Origin: UBA6019 sp036570145
GTDB taxonomy: Bacteria; Chloroflexota; Dormibacteria; Dormibacterales; Dormibacteraceae
Length of the DNA: 12,169 nucleotides
Assembly (NCBI GenBank): GCA_036570145.1
Contig: DATCPJ010000215.1
Coordinates: 1-12,169, forward strand
Direction of reading: 5' to 3'
The notes under the pieces were generated by a model. The model saw nothing but the letters and a program-made list of their open reading frames with translations, did no database searches and was not told the DNA's origin. Of this stretch, positions 12,162 to 12,169 are shown piece after piece. A program made the translations under genes and the position numbers. How positions within the stretch are numbered: position 1 is the stretch's first letter; every line of letters begins with the position of its first letter.

Positions 12162-12169
12162 CTAGGTCC

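Noticed and set aside
1..12169. CRISPR arrays, toxin-antitoxin pairs, restriction systems or phage structural genes
   Set aside because: I found no regularly spaced repeats and none of these families among the open frames on either strand.

Overview
This is a GC-rich window (roughly 70% G+C by eye) from a bacterial chromosome. Genes are densely packed, with 4-bp GTGA overlaps, many GTG starts and few Shine-Dalgarno sequences. That suits a high-GC lineage such as an actinobacterium, a Chloroflexota member or a Dormibacterota-like soil bacterium. The sequence alone does not settle which. Ten protein-coding genes, one tRNA and one edge of an integrated element account for nearly all of it.

Block 1 (1-4725, minus strand) is a co-directional run. 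In order of transcription it holds an APH-fold phosphotransferase, a MoeB/ThiF-type E1-like adenylyltransferase and a LarE-type PP-loop sulfur transferase. A 211-bp gap bounded by inverted repeats follows. Then come MtnA (methylthioribose-1-phosphate isomerase), MtnP (methylthioadenosine phosphorylase) and the start of a glycerol kinase cut by the window edge. MtnP and MtnA catalyse the first two steps of methylthioadenosine salvage. MoeB and LarE are both sulfur-activation enzymes, so the block has a sulfur-metabolism theme.

Block 2 (4752-6866) holds an unrecognised 300-residue protein on the plus strand. It has one CxxC pair and a C-terminal tail of Asp, His and Glu. It is divergent from the phosphotransferase across only 26 bp and convergent with a GT87-like membrane glycosyltransferase.

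Block 3 (5667-11247) is a glycan and glucose block. A GH15 glucoamylase, a zinc-ribbon SAM methyltransferase and a GT87 polyprenyl-phosphate-type glycosyltransferase are chained by two GTGA stop/start overlaps on the minus strand. A glucose-1-dehydrogenase-like zinc MDR enzyme is divergent from the glucoamylase, with only 12-21 bp between start codons. The glucoamylase lacks a signal peptide. This suggests that glucose released from an alpha-glucan in the cytoplasm is oxidised directly by the dehydrogenase.

Block 4 (11276-12169) has a tRNA-Ser(GCU) with encoded CCA and, unusually, a G3:U70 acceptor pair. The C-terminal part of a large serine recombinase points towards the tRNA and ends inside it, its stop codon being read from the tRNA anticodon loop. 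This looks like one end of an element integrated in the tRNA gene. An in-frame TAG lies upstream of the recombinase fragment, just before the window ends.

The most useful things to check are the apparent CTG start of mtnP, the inverted-repeat element before mtnA, the G3:U70 tRNA-Ser, the serine recombinase in a tRNA gene, and the coupled GH15-methyltransferase-GT87 cassette.
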